Shown: piece by piece, positions 47,201 to 59,939 of the stretch
How positions within the stretch are numbered: the first letter of the stretch is position 1
How the letters are laid out: each line of letters begins with the position of its first letter
Assembly (NCBI GenBank): GCA_022113835.1
Contig: JAILWY010000009.1
Span: forward strand, 10,702,001-10,766,000
Direction: 5' to 3'
Length of the DNA: 64,000 nt
Origin: Atopsyche davidsoni
Taxonomy: Eukaryota; Arthropoda; Insecta; Trichoptera; Hydrobiosidae
The notes under the pieces: model-generated
What the model saw: the letters and a program-made list of their open reading frames with translations, nothing else
What the model was told of the DNA's origin: nothing
Databases searched by the model: none
Made by a program: the position numbers and the translations under genes

Positions 47201-50200
47201 CATAAGTATTTTATTTATTATATTAGGAGAAGATTAAGTAATTTACATAATTTTGTTGGTATTTTCATCTTTCAACTAAAATTTTATAATCTTCTAATAA
47301 GACACCAGAATCTTTCTAAGAACTGATAATTTATGTTATGCTTCCAGCTTTATTTGATTTGGCATTTCAGCTTTTCGAGTATAATGTTAAGCCACCGCAT
47401 TTTCAGTCTTTTCCATCTTTGTGGATTGCTAAACAGTATTTTCTTTGCTGGTTTTAGATAGTCTATACAGTGCAAATGACCTAGCCAACGTAGTCAACAT
47501 TTTTTTAATTAAATGGACTATACTGATATACCAGATTAAAATATTTGATTTTGTGCCATAAATGCATCTGAAACTAAAAGAGTGTAAACTTAACCAGTGG
47601 AATAAATGCTACAGCCATGTATGTAACATGTACCAATACTTTATTATGTGTTTTCAATTCCAAAATATACATTAAATTTTAATATATTAAAATTTAAATA
47701 GAAATAATATTTGATGTAACGCGAATCTTTAAATGCAATTCGAAATTTTTATGGTGATATTTATGAAAGGGAGAATTAGACACCAGAATCCTGATAAAAA
47801 AATATGGAATATGAATCTTGTGTGATGAGCACAGTCGAATAGGCAGAGTTAACTGAAAATTTAATCTGACAATGAGTCTACACTCTATTAATACAAGATA
47901 GTCTCATAAAAGACAACTTTAATTTTTTTAGGCACTTGTATTATACAGTCTGCTATTATAGTAATTATAGCACATTGTTTAGTTTTAATTTTTAATAATA
48001 TTATGTAGTTAGTATGTTATTGTTGTTTTTCTTTCTGTAATATATTTATTTATCTTTTTTTACTATTGGATGTGTGCAATGTGTTCTATTCATCACAATG
48101 TTTGTAATATTTTATTTTAGGCTTTTATTAATATAGTACCGAACAAAAATAATATTGAAATATTTTCACTGTAGTATGTTACCTATAAATTCATCAATAT
48201 GGGTGTAAAAACAAATAGATTCATATTGTTTAATGTGAATTATTGTTAAAAAAATTACATGAACTATAATAATATTTCCTTAAATACTTATTTAAACAAA
48301 ATATTTATTATAAAATTAATTTATATTATCATATATATAATAATGTTAAATAAGTTATTTATTCCTTTACAGATGTCACAATATGCTCCTGCTGTTTTAC
48401 AAACAATCACAAACCCAGACGGCACTGTTTCAATAATACAGGTAATTAATAAAGTAAATAAAATTAGTTACATTGTATATTCAAATCTTATCATTGTTTA
48501 AGGAAGGATATTATTGGTGATAAGATAGCAATTACATTTTTAATTGTTTTGGTCAGATTCACACCGGGGGTGCTGACGGTGTTCACACTGTTCAGACTAT
48601 AGAAGGCAGCGACGGGACCACCATGGCTGTAGACCTTAACTCTGTCACCGAAGCCACCCTTAACCAGGACGGACAAATCATCTTAACAGGGGAAGATGGA
48701 CATGGTAATATTTTTAAATGTTTTGGTACTGATAATACTTGTATATTGTATGGAATAGTACTAATTAGGGGTTGTGTATGCTGACAGGTTATCCAGTATC
48801 CGTGAGCGGGGTGATAACAGTGCCGGTGTCCGCTAGCATGTACCAGACCATGGTGGCTAACATTCAACAGATCCACACCAACAGTGACGGCGCAGTATGC
48901 GTGACCCCCGTGGTTCAGGTACCGCCCAAACACTCTCGCTTGCACACTCCCGAAGCTTCGCTACTCTACAGTGACGGCAACTTCATCATCGATATGTGCG
49001 GTAATGCCAAAGCTGTCAAACTTGAGCTCGACCCCGACACCGGCATTCTCAGTTAGCTGTGGGTATTGACGAGTACAGTCAATATTTATAAGAGAGTATA
49101 AATCAAATAATTTATTTAATAAAAGCGGTAAGCGCTTAATGTATCCTTTTTTAAAAATGATGCAGATTTATTTAATTTATCTTTAGTGTTTCATCAATTT
49201 TGTTACCGACTACTATTTTTAACAAACCTGAAAATCAAATTATTGTTGTCAGATCATTGATACATTTTATGTTTCCACAGTTTCCGCTAAAAGAATATTT
49301 ATTATACTTCATAAAATTTTAAGTAATAACTTACCACTCACTCTGTTTTGGCAACATCTTGAATGTGACGAAGTTAGTTCGAGATTTTGTTGATAATTTT
49401 TCCAGTTCAGACATTTATCAAATTACATAATGTAACAGGTTGTAGACAATAAATATATCAAATGGTACGAAAGTATCAATCAAGTCAGTGTATCAGCCAA
49501 AGTTGTCAATTAAATTAATGTTTTTCTATATTTTCACTTTCAAAATAATTTGTGTATTTCAAAGCAACCTCTGAAATATTTTAAATTTGTGAAGTAACTA
49601 GAAAATGTATCAATTTAATTTATATTTTAATATCATTATTAGTGAAGCATCGTTGTGAATCTCAGAAATTAAGTGAAATTGTAATTTTCATTTTTAAAGT
49701 GATTATTGTACTTTATAATTTGAAAAACATTAACCATCAACATATTTTTGCTGTGTACTATGCAGCTACTATACGATCTGACCTGCAAAGTCAGACTCTG
49801 AATTTAGTTATTATCTTTTAGTTATTTGACTTACTGAAGTTCTGATATTCACAAAAACATAATTTTTCAATTACAAACAAGCAAATTATTGTATATCACA
49901 ATATATTACTTTTATGTACATATTTTGAAATATCTTTTCAGTTCAGTTGTATGAAAGATTGAAAATGTATTCTTTTTTAGTTATTATTTGCACGTTAGTT
50001 GAATGAGCTTATTGATGTTTTAATTTGCAAGATAAATCATTATTCACTTCTTTAATGTTTACTAGAATTAAATCCCATCCAAAGAATGCAAAATTTGAAA
50101 TAAAAGATTTACAGCGTCTTATTAGTATGAATTAAATCATGTGGTCATTTATGCATTATTTCTTTGATTATTTCACTTTTAATGTGATATTGATTAGCTA

Positions 50201-51969
50201 TAATAAATATCTATACCTCGCATCCTTAAAAACCTCTTACTTCAAAATTTATGAAAATCATATTGCCTCGTGACTTTTTGTTCATATTTTTCCTACTCAT
50301 GGTCGATTTGGAAATTTAAAATATAAAAATTATTTTGTACATCCTAAACCTCCACGTAAACTTTTTTTCTAACTTCACGGGATACATATTTTAAGCATTG
50401 TTTTTACAATTATCATTATCACATTTCTTGTAATTAAAATAAATAAAATGATCAATCGGAACAATAACTTAAAAGTTTTAGCGAGAATCATTGTTGGATT
50501 CAGACAATTTTGTTTTATATAGTCTATTGGTAAAACAATACAACCCATAGGAGGGCTGTATCTACAACCAAGAGGATTTAATGTTTTATTTTTTAAACAC
50601 AGTGCACCTCAGTGGCATTGTATAAAACATATATCACTGAGTATTTTTATACAAATACAATACTTTGATGATACATGCTAGTAATATATGAGTATACTAT
50701 TGATGACCACAATATAATCAATATTTATCATAATTTTTATTACAAATAAATAAAAATTAAGACTTTTTATTTTCCTTAAAAGCACAAGTTGCTAATTTCC
50801 CCATTATCGCCATTACAAATGCGAGCTTATATTAAAATATGTTTACTCTAAAATCATCTCAAGAAAAGGATGGAAACAAAGTTGAGATAGACTGGACTGC
50901 CCTATCAAATTTTGGACAGTCGATTGTTGTAAATATACCATACAATTTATTATGAAAATTATAAATGATTGTAATCAATTTGGAATTATTTACTATTATT
51001 TATAACATGAAAAAGCCAAATTTGGAGTGATTATTAAAAAGAATGAGTACCTTAGTTAATTAAACAAACCTTCATGATTATATTTAATTAAGTGAGATCA
51101 ACCTATTATATGAATCATTCAACTGAAATGAATGTTACTGAATCACTGCTGGATATAAATATTATATAACTAGCAAAAGTCAACATCTCAATTTTCCCTA
51201 GCTTATTTATTTTCAATGTTTAAACTTGTAGTTGATGTGTTCCTGAATCACCAATGTAAATGCATGTCGCAAAATATTGTATTTATTTGTTAGAGAATTA
51301 TAACATTTGAGTTTATTTATAGTGATAAATTTATTTAGTTATAAAGGAAGCCTTGCTAATTAATTATAAAGGTTTATAATATAGAAAGTTTGAGTGAGTA
51401 TATCGATGTGTGCACTCGTCATGGTGTATTCAATTTATTTATTCTTAATCTCGCACTATGATCTCATCACCATTGATACTTCTCATTTTATATTCCTTGT
51501 TTATATTTTATTTAAAACCAAAGTTTTTTTTTTTGTTTTGTATTGTACAAAATGTTGTGTTTAGTCATTGTTATTTTATTTTCATAGTAAATTATCTGTG
51601 GAATAAATATAATTTGCCATTATAAGGTATTTTTCATTTTTATGCATGCCTATTTGTATTTATATGTGCATATTTTTTTTTTGTTTTTAGCTGCAGTAAA
51701 CTATTTTCTATAAAATTGGCATAATCTTTTTATTACTCTTTAAATTTTGATCACTTATCTGAATCTAGGTGGATTCAAACGGTGAAGCAATGGAAACAAT
51801 CTCCATGGGGCCCGGCATGACACAGATGATGATACAAGGGCCGGCAGGCACGGAGCCACAGATGCTGCAGGTTCTAAGTCTTAAGGATGCCACAGTCCTC
51901 ACCAAAGCCATGGCTGCTATAGGAGAAGTCAAATCGGAACAGGCTGAAACTATTTTAAGTGACCAATAA
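44207..51969 (+). CDS. ewg: Erect wing / nuclear respiratory factor 1 (NRF1) transcription factor
   Basis: EWG/NRF1 binds GCGCATGCGC-type sites and controls neuronal, muscle and mitochondrial gene expression. Exons 44207-44399, 44573-44697, 45289-45601, 45680-45792, 45884-46012, 48373-48441, 48557-48704, 48788-48918 and 51769-51969 join in frame to 473 aa. The order is an acidic N-terminus, then VAMSDEVTAQLAAAGPVGMA, the nuclear signal KKRKRPHSFE, the DNA-binding and dimerisation domain (SIRKRQQNRLLRKLR, TRVGQQAVVLVATPGKPN, KMTQAQLRAFIPLMLKYST, WGRESMRPPWWP), and a glutamine/threonine-rich activation region with QTITNPDGTVSIIQI. The frame is open upstream of 44207 as TTG-ACG-GGT-CAA but has no earlier ATG in this exon. 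An alternative end and a possible cassette exon are listed separately. Confidence 0.95.
46271..46408 (+). CDS. ewg: Candidate alternative cassette exon of erect wing (46 codons)
   Basis: This stretch is GC-rich in an AT-rich intron and follows a TACTGGGCAG acceptor. It is open in phase 0 for exactly 138 bases up to a possible donor (GAT/GTAGAT), so including it keeps the ewg frame. The residues include LSEQVSHLGGVGVV and HKMTHQVLATGVQQQVCLD, hydrophobic and Gln-rich like the activation domain. A run of eight G lies within. The donor is weak, and GATGTT/GGTACC would be out of phase. Expression data would settle it. Confidence 0.5.
46995..47225 (+). mobile_element. Fold-back MITE, copy B, in an erect wing intron
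   Basis: The head (ATTTTTGACAGA, AGTACTTGGTG, AATTCCAT) is followed by a hairpin of about 85-nt arms (about 47041-47130 and 47134-47220), each containing CCACAT and a TTGGC/GCCAA core. It is the longest copy of the family in this window. Confidence 0.85.
48788..49056 (+). CDS. ewg: Erect wing alternative 3' end by read-through into the last intron
   Basis: If the donor at 48919 is not used, the frame continues 45 more codons (VPPKHSRLHTPEASLL to LDPDTGILS) to a TAG at 49054-49056. An AATAAA lies at 49118-49123, about 60 nt after the stop. The extension is GC-rich and codon-like, unlike the intron beyond it, which suggests a real alternative C-terminus (452 aa in total) and not retained noise. 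Confidence 0.7.
49057..51768 (+). other. Last erect wing intron / proximal 3' UTR
   Basis: 2.7 kb of AT-rich sequence. It holds the proximal poly(A) candidate at 49118 and T runs near 51525 and 51672. In Drosophila the last ewg intron is the ELAV-regulated one, and its neural splicing competes with intronic polyadenylation. No other gene is seen. Confidence 0.45.
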
Positions 51970-54900
51970 TGAAACTATATATTGACAACAGCATGAGTAG
52001 GTACTTCAAATTAATTTAAAATGGCACTCGTCACATATATATATATATATATATATGTATATATGTTTCTATATGTATGTGAGATTAGTAAATTATGCAA
52101 AAACGGGGCAGCTTCTTCTCAAAAGGTATTTTATCATGTAAGATAACATTCGATAGTTAATTATGTATTGCAATTAAGAATATTATCTAATTGGTTAAAG
52201 TTAGCAATCTATACGTATAATAGATATTATGTAGGTATGTTCTTAAGCCGGTGATGCTATGTGCTTACAATTCTCAGGGAACTATCTGGCTGAAGAGCAG
52301 TCCAAATTTCTCCTGCAACATTGTTAGTTGTGTATTCCACTAAATAGTTTCTTCAAACTTCATATTGAATAATACACGGCCTTGAATCAGATCAAAGCAG
52401 GTCGAGCATTGTTTTAATAATTTAATTTTTAGCAATAGTGGCTTTATTTGAACACATTGAAAATTAAGATTTTTTAACACCTGAAATTTTGTACATAATA
52501 TACTCATTTATGTGGTAAAACTTTTTATTTTTTATAGTTTTTCAATAAAATGTTAATAAGTTTTCTTTCCATGTATATAATATATTGCTTATGACTAAAA
52601 GTATTGATTTGCCATCAACTATTAAACCTAATCAGTAGTCAAAATATCTTTGACACAATTGATTTGATATGATCTTATATGTCAGATATATGCGCCTGCA
52701 AATTTCTAGGCTAGCATAATAAGCAACTACTGAAATAGTTTTTTCAGTGAAGAAAGTGGATTATTATCATTTTGATAACTTTCATAAGCTCCGTGCTAAA
52801 AAAAACAATATGAAAAATACCTCGTCTAGGTCTCATTATGGATAGAGAAATAACTTCATACAGACATAATACACTTGGAATTTTATCTTATATGAACGTG
52901 AAATTCTTTAACCGTACAGCTGTTATGGTTTGACTTCCAGTTAAAACCTAAGACCTCTTTATTATTCAATCATCAATCTCATGCAATCATTCCATTTTAC
53001 TGAAATAAATAGATATATTTGTAAAATGAAACAGTGAATGAGCGAAAAATTTTACTGTGGAACCGATGTACCTATGACTAAATAGTCCATTCTCCAAAAT
53101 CAATAAACATAAAGTATATTGAATACACAATAGGCTTGATGGGTGAAAAATGAGAAATAACTATTTGAATAATCAATATTTTTGACAGAGTACTTGGTGG
53201 AATTCCATTTTAAATAGAATAATATACTTGAGTGATTTTTCCACATGTTAATTTTTATTGGTGACCTCACTCAGTTTGATAATGTCTACGTGAAAGGTTG
53301 GCAAAACCGGTCACCAATAAAAACTAACATGTGGAAAAATCTCTCAAGTATTTTATTCTATTTAAAATATTAAATAACTATTTGATATTAATCATTGGTG
53401 TATATATATATACATATACCAAACATGCATGTATATACATATACATAGTATATATATCTATAACCGAGCGAAAATTTGAATTACTATACAAGTGTGAAAG
53501 CAATGTACCTATGACTAAAAAGTCCATTCTCAAAAATCAACAATAATCTCCAAATATGCCTTTTCAGAAAATGAGGATCCTGAATACCTCCAATCGTGCC
53601 TCAATTTATATAAAAACTTTTTTTTTAGGCAATAATCTAAACCACGCTGGACTTGAACTCTGAAAAAAGCCAGCAATAATAATATAAATACTTGCCGTTT
53701 AATCTGGCAATGACAATGGTAGCTTCATCTATGCTTCGGCCTGCAATGTCATGTTGCTATTAGAGCCTTCAGTGTCTCCTTAGCACTCAATTGGAAGTCA
53801 TACTTATAAAACTGGCCCCCAGAACTAATCAATTTCCATTTGCTTCACAAGCTCCTAGACCCTAGCAATCTGGTTCACTGAAATAAATCCGAAGATATTA
53901 TGAGTGCCCTCTGCGGTCACAGTTTGTGTATCACTCAACACATCCTATCCAACTCTAAAGTGGCCTAAGACCAAGGGAGCTGCTCATATTGCCACAATGA
54001 GGTCTTACCCATTATCTGGAAAGCCATGGGCTAGAACCTTGGAGGGATTAACAACAACTGTAAGACCCCCTACGAGGTTTATATATTGGATCTCAAGCCA
54101 AAAAACACTTAAAACATATCTTTCAATCCTTTTTATATAAATCAAACGTTTAGATTCTCCACATGGCCACAATAATGAATCAATACCGATTCCGTAGGGT
54201 CATTATTATAGAATTCCCCATACCCTGGGAATTAAATGGCCCAACTGATTATCAGATAAAGTCAAATAAATATGTCGATTTTTCGAATACCATTACAAGA
54301 AATAGTTACGTGGTTCAGGGCTATGCAGTATAGGTTGGCACTCGTAGACTTTCAGCAGAGTCCATGAAATGTCTTAGGATTTCGATTTATCAAGGGGACT
54401 TGATTAATCAAGATCAATGACCTCATTCCTTGAGAGAATATTAAAAACCATACTTGCGGCCTCCAGCCAGATCTAGTAGCGTAGAACAGACGAATGGAGG
54501 CAGTACATTACAATAACATGCCCCGAAGGTTGCAAGCCTCTGTACTCTATTTGCCTCAAAGTACCTGTCTTTAAATATCACGATAGGTCTGACTTCTCTC
54601 AGAGATTTCCATATGCTGAGCTCTCAATTTCTCTGGATAAAAATCCCACCTGTGTTACAAAAAAACAAAATTATAGATTTTTCGGGTGTGAATCGGTTAC
54701 CTAAACACACATTGAATACGCAATAGACCTGCATGGGTGGATAATACAGATTTATCATATATTTAATTATATATAGTTTCATAATTTTCTATCTAGTATT
54801 TATTATATTTTAGAATTGATCTCAAGAATTAGTATTATTTTAGGTGGGATATGTCATTTTCACAGATTAATAATTAAATAAGCTCAAAGAGTCCTACAAC

Positions 54901-57900
54901 TTTTATTAGGTTTATTTACTAGTGATCTGTAATTAAAACTTAAGTCATATGCAGAATGGCTCTGTGACTATTGAATTTTTTTATTATTTATTACGAAAAC
55001 TATCGTCAATAAAATGCCTAGTCATTGTTTTGCCAAAATTTAACTATTTGTCATGTGAATACCAAAGTTTGTAATAAAACAAAATTGCATTTAAATAATA
55101 GGTACATATTTCCCAAATATTTAATTTGTGTCCCCAGTTCTAGCCAACACTCATAATTTTATTTGATAAATTATAATATTTATAAAAATAGCATAATTTA
55201 TGAGATTTATAACATACTATATTTCAAATATATTTTTTTAAGTTTCATTACATGTATAACTAATTTGTAAAAAGTTGTTCTTTTTCAATGCTATTAATAA
55301 ATTGAGTTTTATCAGATTATTGTAAGTAGCCAAATCATTATAATTTTCCAAAAGACCAAATTTCAGTTGTCTATTTTTTTTAAAGGGTGACGTTTTCCGA
55401 AAGGGATCTATCTCCAATGCCTCAGGGCATGCAGAAAAGTGACTGCTTCTATCATATTTTTGATATAAAAACCATGGATTTTTTTATATCATATAATTAC
55501 TTATTTAACGTGAAGTACACATTTATAATAACAAGCATGTTTGCCCCTCAAATATTTTATTTATTGACTCGTTAAAAGACCAATTATTTTAAGTCCTTCA
55601 AATGAGATCTTAAGTAAGGATTTTTTCTCATAAGTATATAATTATATTTCACTGTGGCATTCAAAATATATTAAAGGTCTACTGTCTGATGTTTCCATAT
55701 AGTATAAATGCTATTGTAAATATGTATGTTCACTTATAAAATAAGCAGGCAGAGGATATGAAAAGCTCTTTGCCATTTTGTATTAAAATTCAGAGGAATC
55801 AAAAATATAATCAACTTTAATATTAGTGTTCGTATTTTACTTTTGTAAATTTTAATACGTTAACCAGTGCCATATATCCAACCTGTGGCCCTTCATATTT
55901 TCAAAAAGTATGCATTGAAAATTACTTACATTTCACTCACTACCTAGCTTATTTGTTTTTTTTTTAGATCACATTAAATATGTTAATTAAGGTTTTTTTG
56001 TTGTGATATTTACATGTTCAAGATTATTTTATTATAATTTAGAAAATCGCAATTAAAAATTGCAATGTACTAAGTCAAAATGACAAGAAAAAAATGTTCA
56101 TTAACGGGTGATTCAAACATGGTTACAAGTATTTGAGGTGCATTCTCACCACCGTGCGCGTCATTCAAGGGGTGTTATAATCATGACACCTTATAAGATT
56201 TTATTAATTTACGCCGATTATATATTGGGTAACCCTTCACTTCCTTTTTTTAGATTGATTTATACTATATTAGCCATATCCCACTTTTGTGGTTATAGTT
56301 CCATTTTAAATCATAAAATCAGGATCATCTCACTCATCACTTGCTGACTGTAGGTTTAGTGTATTACTGTAAACATGCTTGATTCACCCTAGTACTTCAG
56401 GCAGGCATCTTAATATATATATATTTATATAATATTTACTCTACCTTATTGCAAATATTGGAGTGAGTTTTTTAAAATTGCTCACGTGAATTTGTTTTTG
56501 TTTAATCTTTTGAAAATACACATTACCTTATTGTTAATTTTGTATTAAGGAAAGCTTTGAGCGCCAAAGATAACCTGAGAAGTCTTTTCTTACCATACCA
56601 GACATAAATTAGACTGATAGCTTAATCATTTTTTTCTTAAATTAAAAGATAATTCTTAAAAAACTTTTCAAAAAATAGGACGATGAATTATAAATAACTT
56701 GTATTAAAACTTTTAGTCTAATTCAAAACCCCTGAAATTTTTATAAAAAATCTGAGATTTTTCATACATAATTATTCATATGTAGCTCAGTATAACAATA
56801 CTTTATTGTTTAATAAAAAATGCAATAAAAATTACTGCATTGAAACAAGATTCTGTACCTAATCATGGACAGTCTAAAATGGAGATCCGGTTTTTTATAA
56901 TTGTGCAATTTATTTTTTGTTATCTAAATGAATGTGTGTATATGTATATAAAGTTAACTGTGCAATCCTGATTTGAAGAAAATATATTTTATTACTATGT
57001 CAATGTGAGAATGACCTGAATGTTGTGGATACGTTAACCATGTACTAAATAAATGTTGGCAGTTTTTCTTCTCTTTAAATTATACTACTTGTAGATTGTA
57101 TGTGATGTTGTTAATTTTATTTATTATTAATAATTATGTAATTATAAATTAATAGAGTAAATCATACTTTTACAAATATTACTATTTTTCATTTCCTGCA
57201 ATTACTTAACTATTGATAAACAGATTTCAAGATCTATAATAATAAATGGTAATCAACCTTTTTTTCTTATTTTCCACTCAAGACTTGATGTCATGATGAG
57301 AGCTTAATCGGTAAACTCTCTTACTAATAAGGAAAAAGGTAAACCATAAAGAAATGAGTTACAATGTAAATGATTTTCAGATTATTAATTTTTACCCAAA
57401 CAGACATATTGTGCTCAACGATTTTAGTAAGCAATGTAAATAATAAAAAAATGTCTACAAACCAGACCTCCAGTGGTATTAATTTTAATGGCTTGATTAC
57501 AAGAGGACAGGGTCTGATTAGGTTTAGTAAGCATATTATTTTGCAGTTACCATCTGCAGCTCGGTAACATGAATGTCATAGCCAAAAGCTGATATATAAT
57601 AAAATAATATTATATCACTAGTAGGCATACCTTTCTACTAAATTGATATTATATATATAATCATCTTCAGTTTTTGAGATATATTAGTATATCTTAGGTA
57701 TGACATGAATGTTGATTAAATATGGGTAGAATGATTAATAACAACAAATAATGATTATAAAGGAAAACACATATGTACTAAATCAAAACTGCAATAGTAA
57801 CAATAAGAAAACCAAAATGAGACACTATTTAGTCAAGTCGATAAGAAATATCACCAGCAACAATAAAAATGGATTTCCTTCTCATCGAATGGTCCTATAC

Positions 57901-58272
57901 GGATTAAAAAGGACACCCTAAAGATTTTTATTTTGGCACTCATATTTCCCTTTCATTTATTTTGAATGTGTTGATTTATTTGATATTTTATGATGTTCTT
58001 TTAACTAGATGTTAAATTCTATATGTCTCTGTTATTCTATAAGCAGTCAAAGAAAAACCTTTTTTTTTAAAATCTTATTTCAAATTTATATACCTTATTT
58101 GAGTGTTTATAGTTTAAAAAACAGGAATACAACGTTTAAAGTTTTGAATCTATTTATTAATTAAATTAATAAATCAAAATATATAACTTAAGCACCACAA
58201 CAGAAGCATGGATTTTGTTTTAAATTAAGAAACTATACAAGAAACTGCTAATTTTCATATTGATTAAAATGA
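51970..58272. other. 6.3-kb gene-poor stretch between erect wing and COX5A
   Basis: It holds the ewg distal 3' UTR, an (AT)n run (52035-52064), fold-back MITE copy C (53171-53370), and a stretch of about 1.1 kb (53,630-54,720) that is richer in GC and codon-like triplets but broken by stops in all frames, perhaps an old transposable element. The rest is plain AT-rich DNA. Convergent ewg and COX5A 3' ends mean no promoter is expected here. Confidence 0.45.
53171..53370 (+). mobile_element. Fold-back MITE, copy C
   Basis: The same head as copy B (ATTTTTGACAGAGTACTTGG) is followed by a 58-nt-armed hairpin (53209-53266 and 53309-53366) with few mismatches. The loop contains GATAATGTC and AAAGGTTGGCAAAACC, also present in copy B. 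Confidence 0.88.
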
Positions 58273-59939
58273 TTACATTTCATAAACATTCATCAAATAG
58301 AGTTCAGGCTTATCGTACCCGAGCTCTTCTGGGGTATTAATTCCGAGCTCGGTAAGAGTGGGTCGGATTTCTTGAATAAGGTATGGATATATTTCTTTTT
58401 CGTGGCCACCACACTTTTCTTTGATTGACTCCAAAATCCTTACGGCGAGAGCGTAATCATTGACCCTCCTGCAAGCCTTGAGTGCCGCGATGATAATCTT
58501 GGGTTCCGGAACTAAATCCATTCCAGCTAAGTCGTTCATCCCTTTCCGAATTTCCCATCCATCGATATCTGTCCTTGAGAAGTACGATTCAAATCTGTAA
58601 TAATTAAAAATAAAAGTACATTTTAAAAATATTATGAAACAGTTTTCAACATCATCTGTTGATGATTTAAAAATACTTTAGAGAAATACTTATGGAGAAA
58701 CATTATTTTCTTTAATAAAATTTATTTGAAGGTAAATTTCTGAACTATTAGCCTCCTTAAACCTTGTAAGTCGAGTATAATTAAAACATGCGGAAAGAAC
58801 ATAAGATAATTTTTAATAATATAATAGATACAGAATAATTTCACTATTCTAATCCTATTAAAAACCAAAACTACTGTTGAATGAGTTCAAGTGATTAAAA
58901 GATACCAAAAAACAAATTTAACACCAATGTGACATATAGTATTAGATTTTTTAAGTACAATTACTTTGTAAGGACATACACAGATATAAACATAACCAGA
59001 CATTTTTTTTTACGATCGTGTAATTGTAATGTCATTACAATTATATGCCCTAAGATGGCAATGTTCTCTTATAGAAAATTGTCTTTATGCAAATAAATCG
59101 ATGAAATAAATACATAAACCTCTATTTGAATACTTTAATCTTCGAATATTTTAAAAAGTATACGCCTGCAATTCACTACTAAATATAATTTTAATAGTTT
59201 TATACATTGCCTGATACCCCATATTCCTTAACATTTCAGATCTGATTTTCCCAAGACAATTTTCTCAGTATTAATACAAGAATCAGATCATTTCAGAATG
59301 TAAGCAAGACCGATAATTATGAATATGATATATTATACTTGAAGTTGACAAATTATTCCCTACTATAAGTATTTTAATATTAAATCTGTTAAGCTACCTG
59401 GAAGTGTAACCTAGATACATTTGTAGAAATGTTTTCGGAGTTTATCTAATATGTATAGCCAAACCAAATCGTATAAAACAAATGACTCTTAATGATAAAA
59501 TGCATCATTATAGTTAACTAATTCGGTAAACAATATTTAGTAAACTTCCTAGTTATTTAATAATGAATAACAACTAAATCATTCAGATAGAACGACGATC
59601 AAAATAATATCACGAACGACTAGTTTATGTCAGGGAAATCAAATAAAGCGTAAACCACATTAATTTTTCAAAAAACATTTATACTCCCAAGAAATAAAAT
59701 ACATTAACGTTTTTAACACCGGATGCTCTGTAATGTTAGTTATAATTTAAAGAAAAAACCAACATTACATAATAGTACTATCGATTGACACTTGGAACTC
59801 ACCTAAGATCAAAATCTGCATCGCTCTCTGTGGAGTGCTTCGACATCAGGCGGGTTGAAGCGGCAACATTCTTCGAGCATGTTGTTAAGATTTGACCTCT
59901 CAACGAGGAATTTAGCCTGACTGCTGCACTCCTGAACAT
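58273..59939 (-). CDS. COX5A: Cytochrome c oxidase subunit 5A, mitochondrial
   Basis: This is a nuclear-encoded, matrix-facing subunit of respiratory complex IV. Exons 59939-59803 and 58594-58273 join in frame to 152 aa (human 150). The first exon encodes a mitochondrial presequence, [18 protein letters not shown], then [12 protein letters not shown]. The second encodes [51 protein letters not shown] and [19 protein letters not shown], all conserved in the family. The start was chosen because only this frame joins the second exon in phase. A longer open frame over the same first exon (59809-60072) is a shadow in another frame. Confidence 0.95.
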
